The notes under the pieces: generated by a model
Told to the model about the DNA's origin: nothing
Seen by the model: the letters and a program-made list of their open reading frames with translations, nothing else
The model's database searches: none
Position numbers and translations under genes: made by a program
NCBI GenBank assembly: GCA_024195265.1
Contig: JAJLRJ010000003.1
Coordinates: forward strand, 33,427,643-33,491,642
Source: Dendrophyllia cribrosa
Lineage: Eukaryota; Cnidaria; Anthozoa; Scleractinia; Dendrophylliidae
DNA: 64,000 bases
Direction of reading: 5' to 3'
Shown: piece after piece, positions 45,501 through 50,424 of the stretch
Position numbering within the stretch: the stretch's first letter is position 1
Layout: every line of letters begins with the position of its first letter

Positions 45501-47353
45501 TCTCGTAGCTCAGTGGTTAGAGCATCATTGCTGATCCTAGCAGTATGCAGGACGCATGTCATACATGAACCTAGTATATGGCCTAGCTCGCCACGAGTGT
45601 CTCGTAGCTCAGTGGTTAGAGCATCATTGCTAATCCTGGCAGTACGTAGGACGTGTGTCATATATGAACCTAGTATATGGCCTAACTCACCACGAGTCTC
45701 TCGTAGCTCAGTGGTTAGAGCATCATTGCTAATCCTAGCAGTATACAGGACGTGTGTGATATATGAACCTAGTATATGGCATAGCTCACCACGAGTCTCT
45801 CGTAGCTCAGTGGTTAGAGCATCATTGCTAATCCTAGCAGTACGTAGGACGCATGTCATACATGAACTTAGTATATGGCCTAACTCACCACGTGTCTCTC
45901 GTAGCTCAGTGGTTAGAGCATCCGACCTTTGTGCGGAAGTATCCGACCGGTGTACAGAAGCATCCGACCGGTGTACGGAAGCATCCGACCGGTGTACGAA
46001 AGTATCCGACCGGTGTACGGAAGCATCCGACCGGTGTGCGGAAGTATCCGATCGGTGTACGGAAGTATCCGACCGGTGTGCGGAAGCATCCGACCGGTGT
46101 GCGGAAGTATCCGATCGGTGTACGGAAGCATCCGACCGGTGTGCGGAAGTATCCGATCGGTGTACGGAAGCATCCGACCGGTGTGCGGAAGTATCCGATC
46201 GGTGTACGGAAGTATCCGACCGGTGTACGGAAGCATCCGACCGGTGTGCGTCATATGTTCGATTCCTCTCGGAGACTCAGATTTTTTCCCACGCTAGTGA
46301 CAAGATGAGCATCTCATCTTTTTCATTTTTATTACCGAGCTTAACATTAACATTTAACTTAACATTGACACTTAACTTAACATCTATCAATAATTGAACA
46401 CTTAATAATGTGTAGAATCAAAGGAGTTGTATTGAATGAAACTCGTTGGTTTCAATAAATCAACAACATTTTCTTTTATCACCAGGACAAGACCTCTCTG
46501 CGGAGCAAAGAACTCATCTTCTGATGTTCCTGGTGAGTTTAATTCAACGCGATTGTCATACATTCCCTTCATTGAAAAGCACTGAGAATGGGCAAGTTAT
46601 CAAAACAGTATTGCTTAGCAGGAATCCTCGGTAGGAAAAAAGATGGCGACTGGTACATTTACCCATAATTCTTAGCGCACAAAAACCTTAACAACGTTCA
46701 TAAAAATGTAAAGAAAACATAAAATCTTCAAACCTAGTCTACACATTGTCCTTAGTACTGGAACAAATACTGTAAAAATTTGGCTTTCTTTGTGCCTTAT
46801 GTGCTGTGTTAGGTCCGCAAGGTATTGTGGTAAAATGAACAGCCGCCATCTTTTTTCCTACGGTGGATTGTATCAGTACCAGTACCCAACGTAAGATTTT
46901 ATTGCTTAACTTTCTAAATCAACAAAAAACGAATCTTTTCGGTAGCTTTAGAGAAATGCGCTGCTGTTTCTACAATAAAATCGAAATAGTGTATGCTCTT
47001 TACGAGAGTTTTAACTTGTCCGGCCAGCCAGTTCTAACAAATAATGGCATATTGTTTACGAATTGACCGTTCTAGCTGGTAGTACTGACCTCAAATGGTA
47101 TTTTTAGCACCCGTAGCTTCGCTTGGGCAGAGAATGTATGGCCGCTCGAATCAGTAATAGGAATAGTTTACTGCTTTCACTCGGACGATCGTTCTAGACA
47201 GAACGGCTACCAAATTCGTGAAAGTAATACCTACTGAACATTTTCTATTTCTGTTATTTCTCGCAGGTGTTACAGTATCTGATGGACTTTGATGCCACTC
47301 ACTGTATTTCATTGCCTGCTACGGAATTTCGCTTGCCATGGATTGAGCAGTAA
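14413..47353 (+). CDS. ABHD16A: ABHD16A, phosphatidylserine lipase / alpha-beta hydrolase 16A (22 exons)
   Basis: In vertebrates ABHD16A is a membrane serine hydrolase that makes lyso-phosphatidylserine. Exons: 14413-14484, 14656-14712, 18450-18528, 19716-19802, 24586-24671, 28266-28339, 32017-32112, 32229-32302, 33529-33569, 34287-34394, 34962-35025, 35238-35287, 36051-36162, 38405-38457, 39547-39610, 40792-40855, 41901-41957, 42871-42930, 43156-43232, 43536-43634, 46486-46532, 47267-47353. All junctions are GT-AG with matching phases, giving 1608 nt and 535 residues (human 558). Two hydrophobic segments lie at about 44-67 and 76-97. The nucleophile elbow AWSIGG has Ser332; Asp407 is in RRMRDEIITT. 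Where I recall the annotated human His507, this protein has Asn483; His519 in FDATHC is conserved. Introns carry most repeats of the window. The start is fixed by similarity to the human N-terminus. Identity is close to certain; activity is not shown. Confidence 0.95.
14656..14712 (+). CDS. ABHD16A: ABHD16A exon 2
   Basis: 57 nt, SRPYESNGLEQCGSGVIRA, between TACAG and GTGAGT, phase 0 at both ends. This is the least conserved exon and rests mainly on splice signals and phase. Confidence 0.8.
15203..16198. mobile_element. 996-bp Harbinger-like element with TTA duplication
   Basis: TGCGCCGATCAATTCGAAAC at the left is exactly inverted at 16179-16198, continued by ATCAACATC and a C/G run with GGGCATGCCC. 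TTA flanks both ends (15200-15202, 16199-16201). The interior has no transposase; GGGCATTTGA-type motifs recur inside both ends. It lies in ABHD16A intron 2. Confidence 0.8.
16512..17777. mobile_element. 1.27-kb TIR element with CAAATG duplication
   Basis: The ends match over about 65 bp: AAGGGGTCGGGGCATATCC then AGCCTATGTTGCTTTT, inverted at the right. CAAATG flanks both sides (16506-16511, 17778-17783), a six-base target duplication. The middle (about 16690-17440) is less AT-rich and unrelated to the ends; no transposase domain was recognised there. Intron 2 of ABHD16A. Confidence 0.75.
17990..18120. repeat. degenerate ATTTCGCGATTTT repeats
   Basis: Four spaced copies of a motif like ATTTCGCGATTTTG with intervening GCGACAC occur in ABHD16A intron 2. 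They look like a worn tandem or subterminal array. Confidence 0.5.
18270..18403. mobile_element. short MITE in intron 2
   Basis: GGCGCCAGTTGCATAAGACTTAA at the left (first 20 bases diagnostic) pairs with the inverted TTAAGTTTTATGCAGCTGGCC at the right; ATGTAACTG motifs occur inside. Confidence 0.6.
18450..18528 (+). CDS. ABHD16A: ABHD16A exon 3 (first membrane segment)
   Basis: LSLAWSVCYSTSLFTAPALG then FYLVRKG matches human ASVFWSISYYSSPFAFFYLYRKG. Hydrophobic, probably membrane-spanning. Confidence 0.93.
18927..19200. mobile_element. 274-bp Harbinger-like MITE rich in AACTTGC motifs
   Basis: AGGTGCTGTTA pairs with TAACAGCACCT, flanked by TAA on both sides (18924-18926, 19201-19203). The body repeats CAACTTGC or GCAAGTTG many times in both orientations. 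Intron 3 of ABHD16A. Confidence 0.75.
19504..19644. mobile_element. hairpin MITE, CACTTAATGACTGATCC family, copy 2
   Basis: Same family as 11162-11294, opposite orientation, with homology extending to about 19430 at the left. Intron 3 of ABHD16A. Confidence 0.7.
19716..19802 (+). CDS. ABHD16A: ABHD16A exon 4 (second membrane segment)
   Basis: Encodes LLSHAGLVSLSRF then IGTGLVIVFGALCVRG, matching the second hydrophobic segment of the human protein. Confidence 0.92.
20082..21092 (+). mobile_element. TTAA-flanked element 1 (piggyBac-like, non-autonomous)
   Basis: TTAA (20078-20081) precedes CCCATTGACACCTGA; the right end is TCAGGTGTGAATGGG before TTAA (21093-21096). TTAA duplication with ends starting CCC is typical of piggyBac elements. 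The interior shows no transposase. It is the left half of an inverted pair with element 2. Confidence 0.85.
21220..22231 (-). mobile_element. TTAA-flanked element 2, inverted partner of element 1
   Basis: Nearly the reverse complement of element 1 over about 1 kb, flanked by TTAA at 21216-21219 and 22232-22235. Both copies hold the same 69-codon frame with few differences (MAVNLPKIVDNSYWTLYCKS at the start), which reflects shared ancestry and not proven coding. Confidence 0.85.
22793..22933. mobile_element. foldback element nested in the 121-bp TIR element
   Basis: TTATTTGCCGGCC and GGCCGGTAAATAA are the outer ends. GGTCCGTATAGGAAAAAAC pairs with GTTTTTTCCTATACGGACC, and GTCTTGAGTACG with CGTACTCAAGAC. 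It resembles the 2926-3067 foldback in plan. Confidence 0.8.
23731..24051 (-). CDS. hypothetical frame inside the 121-bp TIR element
   Basis: The 106-codon frame begins about 150 bp inside the right arm, reading inward, with an acidic N-terminus (MDPDESYQSESEFYWPDKIF after a short leader) and a basic stretch TRYHKDSMKKERLNYW. It could be a first exon of a transposon protein. I recognise no domain, and it may be non-coding. Confidence 0.25.
   Translation of the reverse strand: MQALVLLNFPLIMDPDESYQSESEFYWPDKIFNDTNEENNEETSKVSPCMADRSADIQRSENTLKTRYHKDSMKKERLNYWVEGEISHKIKGQCYSSKRRVQVWIL
24365..24530. mobile_element. palindromic MITE upstream of exon 5 (copy A)
   Basis: TATATGTTGTG at the left and CACAACATAT at the right, with TTTGGTTTTTACATTTTCAAACC paired (imperfectly) across the centre. 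It contains CCTTTATTTCAG before ATTCATT, which resembles a 3' splice site. Confidence 0.75.
24586..24671 (+). CDS. ABHD16A: ABHD16A exon 5, flanked by twin palindromic repeats
   Basis: GYGRFKNQDYRVFLALLEQT matches human GIGRWTNPQYRQFITILEAT. One copy of a palindromic repeat ends 55 bp upstream and a second begins about 28 bp downstream. Confidence 0.93.
24699..24864. mobile_element. palindromic MITE downstream of exon 5 (copy B)
   Basis: Homologous to copy A over its length (TTTTCAAACCAGTTTAAT, GTTTTAGATTCATTA shared). It starts about 28 bp after the exon 5 donor. Confidence 0.75.
25495..25955. mobile_element. TTAA-flanked element 3
   Basis: AGTGCACCTAACCCCCAA and TTGGGGGTTAGGTGCACT are the ends, between TTAA at 25491-25494 and 25956-25959. 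The inverted arms run about 170 bp with a non-paired centre. No coding region. Its right TTAA is also the left TTAA of element 4. Confidence 0.85.
25960..28002. mobile_element. TTAA-flanked element 4, 2.0 kb with about 350-bp TIRs
   Basis: AGGAGAAGTTCACTCCAGAA is inverted at 27983-28002, and the arms match over about 350 bp, including CGGATTAAGAGGGTTTTCAA. TTAA lies at 25956-25959 and 28003-28006. The 1.2-kb centre (about 26400-27640) is AT-rich without a transposase. Intron 5 of ABHD16A. Confidence 0.85.
28010..28128 (+). repeat. Penelope-associated repeat, 3' part
   Basis: GGTAAATTTACCTTATCAAC followed by TCAGTTGATAAAA corresponds to the downstream half of copies 1 and 53591. A minus-strand fragment of the same part is at about 25437-25478. 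Confidence 0.5.
28266..28339 (+). CDS. ABHD16A: ABHD16A exon 6, source of the intron-6 minisatellite
   Basis: RKLGLYDFSFGAWPVDYKWD matches human RQLANYNFDFRSWPVDFHWE. The donor is GCTGA before GTATGT, and the tandem array begins with the exon's last 13 bases. Reading past this donor meets an in-frame TAA 22 bases into the intron. Confidence 0.93.
28327..31043 (+). repeat. 2.7-kb minisatellite derived from the exon 6 donor site
   Basis: About 95 tandem monomers (length divided by period) of 28 or 30 bp. The 28-bp type is GCTGAGTATGTACAGTTTGC plus AATCTAAA; the 30-bp types have GCTGACTGTGTGT or GTGGACTGTGTGT in place of GCTGAGTATGT. AATCTAAAGCTGA is the last 13 bases of exon 6 and GTATGT the intron 6 donor, so the array arose from the exon-intron junction. 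A four-monomer higher-order unit of 116 bp repeats at 29231, 29347, 29463 and 29579. Open frames across it are by-products. Confidence 0.95.
31107..31440. mobile_element. MITE with CCGGTATAAAAGG ends, copy 1
   Basis: TCCGGTATAAAAGGCTTAGC at the left and CTCCTTTTATACCAGAACTT at the right are inverted. A closely similar copy lies at 40332-40680 in the same orientation. The ends contain a TATA-box-like TATAAAAGG pointing inward. Intron 6 of ABHD16A. Confidence 0.75.
32017..32112 (+). CDS. ABHD16A: ABHD16A exon 7
   Basis: A Ser-rich linker (RSISRSSENNTSHSRS) precedes FLSFLGSWPCDIVR, which begins the region conserved with human LPCQITSYLVAHTLG. Acceptor CGACAG, donor GTAATT. Confidence 0.9.
32229..32302 (+). 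CDS. ABHD16A: ABHD16A exon 8
   Basis: YFVAHSLGRPLVYPGSTGLL matches human YLVAHTLGRRMLYPGSVYLL. Confidence 0.94.
32589..33148. mobile_element. TTAA-flanked element 5
   Basis: AGGCCCATTTCCATCCGGGA and the inverted TCCCGAATGGAAATGGGCCT, between TTAA at 32585-32588 and 33149-33152. No transposase. Intron 8 of ABHD16A. Confidence 0.85.
33529..33569 (+). CDS. ABHD16A: ABHD16A exon 9 (41 nt)
   Basis: GETLLTGRKYLLER, one of the shortest exons, between TTGCAG and GTAAGT. It matches human LQGQARLVEE by position. Confidence 0.88.
33635..33840. mobile_element. Tigger/pogo-like MITE, TA target
   Basis: CAGTAAAACCTGTATTAAGC pairs with the inverted CACTTAATCAGGTTTCACTG, with TA on each side. Internal TTAAGCGGACACC-type motifs repeat. 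CAGT-starting ends with a TA duplication fit Tc1/mariner-pogo. Intron 9 of ABHD16A. Confidence 0.75.
34287..34394 (+). CDS. ABHD16A: ABHD16A exon 10
   Basis: NGKRAKLETSDGNEIDTMFM matches human NGRRAKLLACDGNEIDTMFV and starts the hydrolase domain. Confidence 0.94.
34962..35025 (+). CDS. ABHD16A: ABHD16A exon 11
   Basis: VITCEGNAGFYEVGLMTTPL matches human VICCEGNAGFYEVGCVSTPL. Confidence 0.95.
35238..35287 (+). CDS. ABHD16A: ABHD16A exon 12
   Basis: AGYSVLGWNHPGFAGSN matches human AGYSVLGWNHPGFAGST. Confidence 0.95.
35502..35831. mobile_element. 330-bp foldback element
   Basis: TTTGGACAAGCAACTC pairs with the right-end GAGTTGGTAGTTGCTTGTCC, and the inner AAAATCTACTTGT with ACAAGTAGATTTT around 35645-35706. 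The arms are imperfect. Intron 12 of ABHD16A. Confidence 0.65.
36051..36162 (+). CDS. ABHD16A: ABHD16A exon 13 with the catalytic Ser elbow
   Basis: Contains AIEQLGFPVKKIIIYAWSIG; Ser332 is the predicted nucleophile of the GxSxG-like elbow. The LINE insertion lies in the next intron, about 120 bp downstream. Confidence 0.95.
36265..37915 (+). mobile_element. 5'-truncated non-LTR retrotransposon with TATCC tail
   Basis: Covers the RT frame, a short 3' UTR with AATAAA near 37870 and a tail of about seven TATCC repeats ending at 37915. Microsatellite tails occur in many CR1/L2-type LINEs. The 5' boundary is approximate. The uninterrupted frame suggests a recent insertion. Confidence 0.8.
36279..37682 (+). 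CDS. LINE reverse transcriptase ORF (5'-truncated), CR1/L2/Jockey-like
   Basis: The 467-codon frame is uninterrupted and has the RT motifs in order: NNYRPISVIPVVAKVFERII (32-51), FLDLKKAFDTVDHDIL (103-118), GIPQGTILGPLLFIIYINDL (161-180) and the catalytic YADD (192-195), then KSLGVHID, the long thumb region and the C-terminal LWNNLPIEL. The endonuclease and any ORF1 are missing, so the copy is dead on arrival by 5' truncation. It is inserted in ABHD16A intron 13 in the same orientation as the gene. Confidence 0.9.
   Translation: MHKVSERVSFMLKAQYKRHTRKLKQGNRSDLNNYRPISVIPVVAKVFERIIYDQLYNHLTEHKLISSHQSGFRSLHSTVTALLEATDSWAYNIDQGNVNAVVFLDLKKAFDTVDHDILLSKLMKYGVCGTSHDWFRSYLVCRKQRCFINGSLSRDHFLTCGIPQGTILGPLLFIIYINDLPNCLLNSEPRMYADDTHITFASNTIQNINTVLNEDLARVEKWLIANKLTLNASKTEFMLIGSRQRLSTFHNSPSLMINGTPLTQVTSTKSLGVHIDQTLTWNVHIENLCKKIASGIGALKRVRSFVPHETLRSIFVSLVQPHFDYCNSVWGCCSKTLASKLQKLQNRAARILTYSNFDANADNLIEKLGWIKLDSQRKIHRAVMVYKSLNGLTPEYLSSKFVDRSSVSNYSLRDTEGKLAIPQPRTNYVKNSFSYSGAVLWNNLPIELRQADSLRAFRVGCERFFSS
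37916..37959. repeat. G-run / CATG / C-run palindrome
   Basis: About 18 G, then CATG, then about 18 C, directly after the LINE tail. It could form a very stable hairpin or be a sequence-assembly artefact; the run lengths are not reliable. Confidence 0.7.
38405..38457 (+). CDS. ABHD16A: ABHD16A exon 14
   Basis: GYPAVWASKVYPQIGGM continues the elbow helix; it matches human GFTATWAAMSYPDVSAM. Confidence 0.93.
38526..39229. mobile_element. mariner-like MITE, 704 bp, TA target
   Basis: CAGTCAAAACCGGTCAAGCG is inverted at the right end (CGCTTGACCGGTTTTGACTG) with TA on each side. Inverted similarity runs about 200 bp inward (CGATTTTTGAATCGAGGC). No transposase. Intron 14 of ABHD16A. Confidence 0.85.
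39331..39474. mobile_element. hairpin MITE, 144 bp
   Basis: ATATCAAACA pairs with TGTTTGATAT, and ATCCAAACACC...GAAGTGGG with CCCACTTC...GGTGTTTGGAT. Intron 14 of ABHD16A. Confidence 0.7.
39547..39610 (+). CDS. ABHD16A: ABHD16A exon 15
   Basis: VLDATFDDIVPLAQTKMPEA matches human ILDASFDDLVPLALKVMPDS. Confidence 0.94.
40332..40680. mobile_element. MITE with CCGGTATAAAAGG ends, copy 2
   Basis: Same family as 31107-31440 with high similarity over its length. Intron 15 of ABHD16A. Confidence 0.75.
40792..40855 (+). CDS. ABHD16A: ABHD16A exon 16
   Basis: SFTTRVVKEYFHLDIARLLC aligns with human GLVTRTVRQHLNLNNAEQLC. Confidence 0.92.
41560..41655 (+). repeat. probable LINE 3' tail, A/T-rich
   Basis: A T-rich stretch, then GCTTTGCGGATTATAATATA and TAAATAAATAAAT, the look of a LINE 3' UTR with a TAAA tail. 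No coding part remains. Intron 16 of ABHD16A. Confidence 0.35.
41901..41957 (+). CDS. ABHD16A: ABHD16A exon 17 with the catalytic Asp
   Basis: YPGPVLLIRRMRDEIITT matches human YQGPVLLIRRTKDEIITT; Asp407 is the predicted charge-relay acid. Confidence 0.95.
42145..42408. mobile_element. MITE with an internal perfect palindrome
   Basis: The left AGGACTCTTTTACACAGGCG pairs with the inverted right end TGGGTAAACGGGCCTTT, both followed inward by ATTTTT. AGGTTTCGAACA and TGTTCGAAACCT at about 42287-42310 form a perfect 24-bp palindrome. Intron 17 of ABHD16A. Confidence 0.6.
42871..42930 (+). CDS. ABHD16A: ABHD16A exon 18
   Basis: EGDISSNRGNDLLMKFLKFR matches human EDIMSNRGNDLLLKLLQHR. Confidence 0.94.
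43156..43232 (+). CDS. ABHD16A: ABHD16A exon 19
   Basis: YPNLVDDDGEDALLEYLAAP, an acidic stretch that replaces human YPRVMAEEGLRVVRQWLEAS. Confidence 0.9.
43310..43485 (+). repeat. two diverged direct repeats in intron 19
   Basis: GAAAGCTTTTGAACAGTACT at 43321 recurs as GAAAGCTCTTGAGCAGTACT about 106 bp later, with related flanks. An old local duplication. Confidence 0.6.
43536..43634 (+). CDS. ABHD16A: ABHD16A exon 20, Asn at the expected catalytic His
   Basis: Contains RSMYKRYTELNGRDFPMMIG. The DFP triplet anchors the alignment with human AEHGPDFP, which puts Asn483 opposite His507. Confidence 0.9.
43938..44464. mobile_element. TTAA-flanked element 6
   Basis: AGTGCCACTACGACGAAAC and the inverted TCATAGTGGCACT, between TTAA at 43934-43937 and 44465-44468. 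The TIR is short, about 15-20 bp. Intron 20 of ABHD16A. Confidence 0.75.
44575..44692 (+). repeat. probable LINE 3' end with TTG tail
   Basis: GCAACCCGCCACG...GCGGGTTGCT forms a small hairpin, followed by AAAAATAAATTGTTGTTGTTGTTG. A hairpin before a short microsatellite tail is a common non-LTR 3' end. No RT frame is attached. Confidence 0.4.
45113..45893 (+). repeat. 99-bp tandem repeats of a tRNA-like 5' half
   Basis: About eight units of 99 bp; each carries TCTCGTAGCTCAGTGGTTAG (a pol III A box in TAGCTCAGTGG) and then ATTGCT(G/A)ATCCTAGCAGTA and TATATGGCCTAACTCRCCACG. The A-box copies start near 45203, 45301, 45400, 45499, 45598, 45697, 45796 and 45895. Because 99 is a multiple of three, long frames stay open on both strands; they are not evidence of protein. 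Confidence 0.9.
45894..46276 (+). ncRNA. tRNA-derived sequence with sixteen tandem anticodon arms
   Basis: The 5' arm GTCTCTCGTAGCTCAGTGG (A box 45902-45912) and the 3' part GTTCGATTCC (B box 46257-46266) ending CGGAGAC form a tRNA-like frame whose outer ends can pair. Between them are sixteen units of exactly 21 bp starting every 21 bases from 45921 to 46236. Each unit is TCCGACCGGTGTACGGA plus AGCA or AGTA; TCCG and CGGA pair, so each unit is an anticodon-arm hairpin with loop centre GGT (Thr-like). TTTTTT follows at about 46282. Likely a SINE or tRNA pseudogene; transcription is unproven. Confidence 0.75.
46486..46532 (+). CDS. ABHD16A: ABHD16A exon 21
   Basis: GQDLSAEQRTHLLMFL aligns with human GEDMSADGRRQLALFL. 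Confidence 0.93.
46629..46863. mobile_element. MITE with GGTAGGAAAAAAGATGGCG ends
   Basis: CGGTAGGAAAAAAGATGGCG is inverted at the right (CGCCATCTTTTTTCCTACGG). No coding content. Intron 21 of ABHD16A. Confidence 0.8.
47267..47353 (+). CDS. ABHD16A: ABHD16A exon 22 (stop codon)
   Basis: YLMDFDATHCISLPATEF then RLPWIEQ and TAA, matching the human C-terminus NFEATHCTPLPAQNFQMPW. Confidence 0.95.
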   Translation: MLQYLMDFDATHCISLPATEFRLPWIEQ

Positions 47354-48111
47354 TAGCTGTCATTGCAGCTTCGCTTTCAGTTATGGGATTTCCACAAAAA
47401 AAAGCACAGAAACGAGGTTTACTTCGTGGAAACGAGGTTAACCTCGTTTCTATATTATTGACTACTGGAACCCGGCCAAATACAATCCATTAAACAGAAT
47501 CGAAAGACCCGCGTTACTTAGACCAGATACCCGCAGAAATGAATAGGACGAAGTTTCGTGTCATTTTGAATGCTCGTAGATATTATAGATACACTGTCTC
47601 CATTGTCGCCGCTGACGACAAAAACGACGGTAAAGCAGACAAATAGTAGAATGAAGATATTACAGTGTAGTTTGAACTATGGTCAGGTTTAAGTATATGA
47701 ATCAGCGTCTCAGTAGGAAGGTGTATTTAAGACGATTAGCACTTAAAAGTTTGTAGGTGTTTTTCACGGCGGCCATGTTGTTGGGTACGCTCGAATTTGC
47801 GCGCCCGCGTTCCTTCGTTGAAAACCAGTCTCCCTCAAACTTCTGGAAATTGACTCAAAAGTGGTCACAAACAATAAAAATATTTTGCATAAAAATAGTT
47901 TAATTTCCAAAGGATGGAAATTTAATTGTTTTGACCACAGACATGGTCGTCGTGAAAACCACATATAATGGAAATATTGTCTCGAGTGTTTTATTTAACT
48001 CAGTTGAATCTTAGCGTCTTTTTAGTGCTTAGCTGTGAAAATTTTTATCGATGGTGTATACACTAATGAGTCCGGAATCTGTTGTTTGAGTGTAATCGTA
48101 TAATAAATAAA
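47354..48111 (+). other. ABHD16A: ABHD16A 3' UTR with overlapping AATAAA signals
   Basis: The sequence after the stop runs to overlapping AATAAA hexamers at 48102-48111, the first good plus-strand polyadenylation signals followed by a T/G-rich stretch. It contains a perfect 22-bp palindrome at 47429-47450 (GAAACGAGGTT and its complement) and a MITE at about 47758-47960. The poly(A) site is inferred. Confidence 0.55.
47758..47960. mobile_element. MITE in the ABHD16A 3' UTR
   Basis: TTTTCACGGCGGCCATG at the left and the inverted CATGGTCGTCGTGAAAA at the right; CCAAAGGATGGAA inside is shared with the element at 51671-51794. Confidence 0.7.
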
Positions 48112-48464
48112 GTCGAGGTGGAAAAATGAAAGTTGTTTCGTGCTTTATGGAATTATTTGTTGGACTGTAGGAAAGCTTGAGAAGATGCATCCGTTTTCAA
48201 GCTTCTCGGTCAGCGGTTCATAAATCAAGAATGCAACCTTGTACCCAGGGACTTCTCCGATTTGAAAATGGCGGGAAAACTCCAAAAATCCTGAAGCATT
48301 GTGTTGCGTTAAACATGATGAAATGTTTTCGTTTCGTTTGAACAACGGTTTCAAATTGACTGACAACAAACTGCCAATCGTCGAAAAGGACCCCCGAAAA
48401 CGCCGGTTCAGTGTGTGTCACGTGACAAAATACTGCACGATTGTTGGAGTATTTTGACAGCCTT

Positions 48465-48532
48465 GTCCAGGGTCTTCTCCGCCCGACCCGCCATTTTGAA
48501 TTGAACAAAGGGGAGAGGACCCTGGGGACGAG
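48465..48532. repeat. small hairpin repeat
   Basis: CCAGGGTCTTCTCC and GGAGAGGACCCTGG are inverted about 60 bp apart. It looks like one end of a foldback element. The frames across it on the minus strand have no recognised domain. Confidence 0.5.
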
Positions 48533-48639
48533 GTTGGCATGTACCAGCCAAATGCCCGCACACATTCTCGTTCCCAGCGCTCTATACCCAGAAGGGTTGA
48601 GAATATGAGGGAAAGGGCGAGAGCAAGGCAAACCAAAAA

Positions 48640-49264
48640 TGCATACTTTATTGAACCTCTCTATTGGGACTTTTCATGACCATATTGAAAATTATTCTTG
48701 GAAAGTTAAAAAAAAAATTGTCCCGTAAAATGAAAATAGGTACGCAACGCGTACATGAAGATAAGGCGGGGGTCCTCATGAACGCATTTTTCCGCCACTT
48801 GACATGGCTCTTTAATGGAATATCTCGTTCACGTTTCAAGCAATCCAAAAACTCTGTGCTCATCCTCATGAATCTATGTTATGGGGTGTTTTGTAAATTT
48901 TTTAGGTGATTTTTGAGTATGTTTGGAAGGAAATAGTTTTTCTCAAAGGATTTGTAAAATTAAGTAAAATAAGAAATATTGAAGATTTAGTGAAGTTTTA
49001 AAATTAAAATTTGTAGTGAATAATTAATAGACGGACACCAAGTTGGTCCATTAGCAACATGGGGTGCTCTTGCGTGTGTATCAACTGTCTGTTGGTGTTG
49101 CAAAAATCATTTTCTTTCTTCTATCCCTTCTTTAAACCTCTTAAAATGTCATTCAAAGTCACGTGTACCCCTGCCTTAACAGAGCATCATAAGAGTTGAA
49201 AATTTCTCATGTTGCTTACGATTTTACGGCCGCGTGAAAATCGCCTGACGCAAGGTTGTGTCCC
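48640..49264. other. intergenic stretch, nothing recognised
   Basis: AT-rich DNA between the ABHD16A 3' end and the next TTAA element. I see no gene or paired repeat. Confidence 0.4.
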
Positions 49265-49268
49265 TTAA

Positions 49269-49533
49269 AGTGCCCATAACCCTTTTTTTTTTCTCACCTG
49301 AATCGAGATGTCACGCAAGGACCCTCCGCAAAAAAAATACAATTTGGATAAAACGAGACTGTTTTATAATTGTTTCATTATCTTCAAAATCCAATATTTT
49401 TCCGGTCTACTCGCCCCGCTGACGTAGGTTCAGGAACACGTGTTGTTTGGCAATGTCATCGAGAGAAGAAAGCTTTTGTAAATCGTAAGTCCTTGGGCGA
49501 CATTTCAAATATAAAAATTTGGGTTATGGGCAC
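49269..49533. mobile_element. TTAA-flanked element 7
   Basis: AGTGCCCATAACCC and the inverted GGGTTATGGGCAC, between TTAA at 49265-49268 and 49534-49537. Similar to the ends of elements 3 and 6 (AGTGC start). Confidence 0.8.
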
Positions 49534-49861
49534 TTAAAGTGTACAAGCCATAAGAAGATAAAAATTGAAAATCAAAATCATTTCTGGGATATCTACTGCT
49601 CGTTTGAAGATGTGTTTATATCTTTAAGCTATGTACAAAGACTAGCGCAAGAACTTTTAATTTTAACATAAATAGAAAATGAATGTCATTGATTAAAGCA
49701 GATACCATAGCATATATCAGAGAGTTAAACACTGCTTTAAAAGGTGGATTCAAATTCCACGAATCATATATATTGACATTCTCCGAGTTACCAAGTTAAA
49801 GGAACTGTGTCCCCGGCTGAAATATCGTGTTTTCATGATTATGGCCAGGAGCTTGCTTTAA

Positions 49862-50213
49862 GGTGGCTCACAACAGTTCCCAGAATTTTCCATCACCTAT
49901 ACTTTGATGGATCAATACTATAATTCTTTATCAGTTGATGCTTCATTAATGGTATCAAACAAATGCCCAATCATTGGTGAACAAGTTGTGGTCTCTTTTA
50001 TGATGTAACAGGTTACCATAGTAACAGTATAACCTGTTAAAGACACCTTTAATTTTAGCTTTACGTGCTTATAACTAAAAAACGAGCTGGATGACCACCA
50101 TTCTTTATTATCGAATTGTAATTGGCATGTCAAGATACAACTTTTTGCAAAGTTTAAAACAATTCAGAGTCACCTTAAACTTTCGAAAATTCTGGGAACT
50201 ATTGCTAGCCACC
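49862..50213. mobile_element. TTAA-flanked element 8, between fragments of another repeat
   Basis: GGTGGCTCACAACAGTTCCC and the inverted GGGAACTATTGCTAGCCACC, between TTAA at 49858-49861 and 50214-50217. It is bordered by two related sequences that begin TTAAAGGAACTGTGTCCCCGG (49796) and TTAAAGGGATACTGTCCCGG (50214); the latter continues for 200 bp and recurs, diverged, at 58090-58360. Confidence 0.8.
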
Positions 50214-50424
50214 TTAAAGGGATACTGTCCCGGATAAATAGCCAAAATATCGCCAAATGCCACCAAATATACAACTTAGTTGGACAAAAAGATTCTATAG
50301 AGCAAAACCAAAGCAGTAGTTTGGAGATAAAGTACAGGATTACAAGGACTGAAGTGATGAACGGTAATCCACTTTCATCCTTGCAATCCTGCAAGTAGCT
50401 ATTATTTTTCGGTAAATTGGAAAG

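Noticed and set aside
45102..46397. 431-codon plus-strand frame and several overlapping frames on both strands with repeated peptides
   Set aside because: The 99-bp and 21-bp repeat periods are multiples of three, so frames stay open by arithmetic. The repeat is a tRNA-like sequence.
48218..48631. 137-codon minus-strand frame
   Set aside because: It passes through hairpin-type repeat sequence and shows no domain or codon signal.
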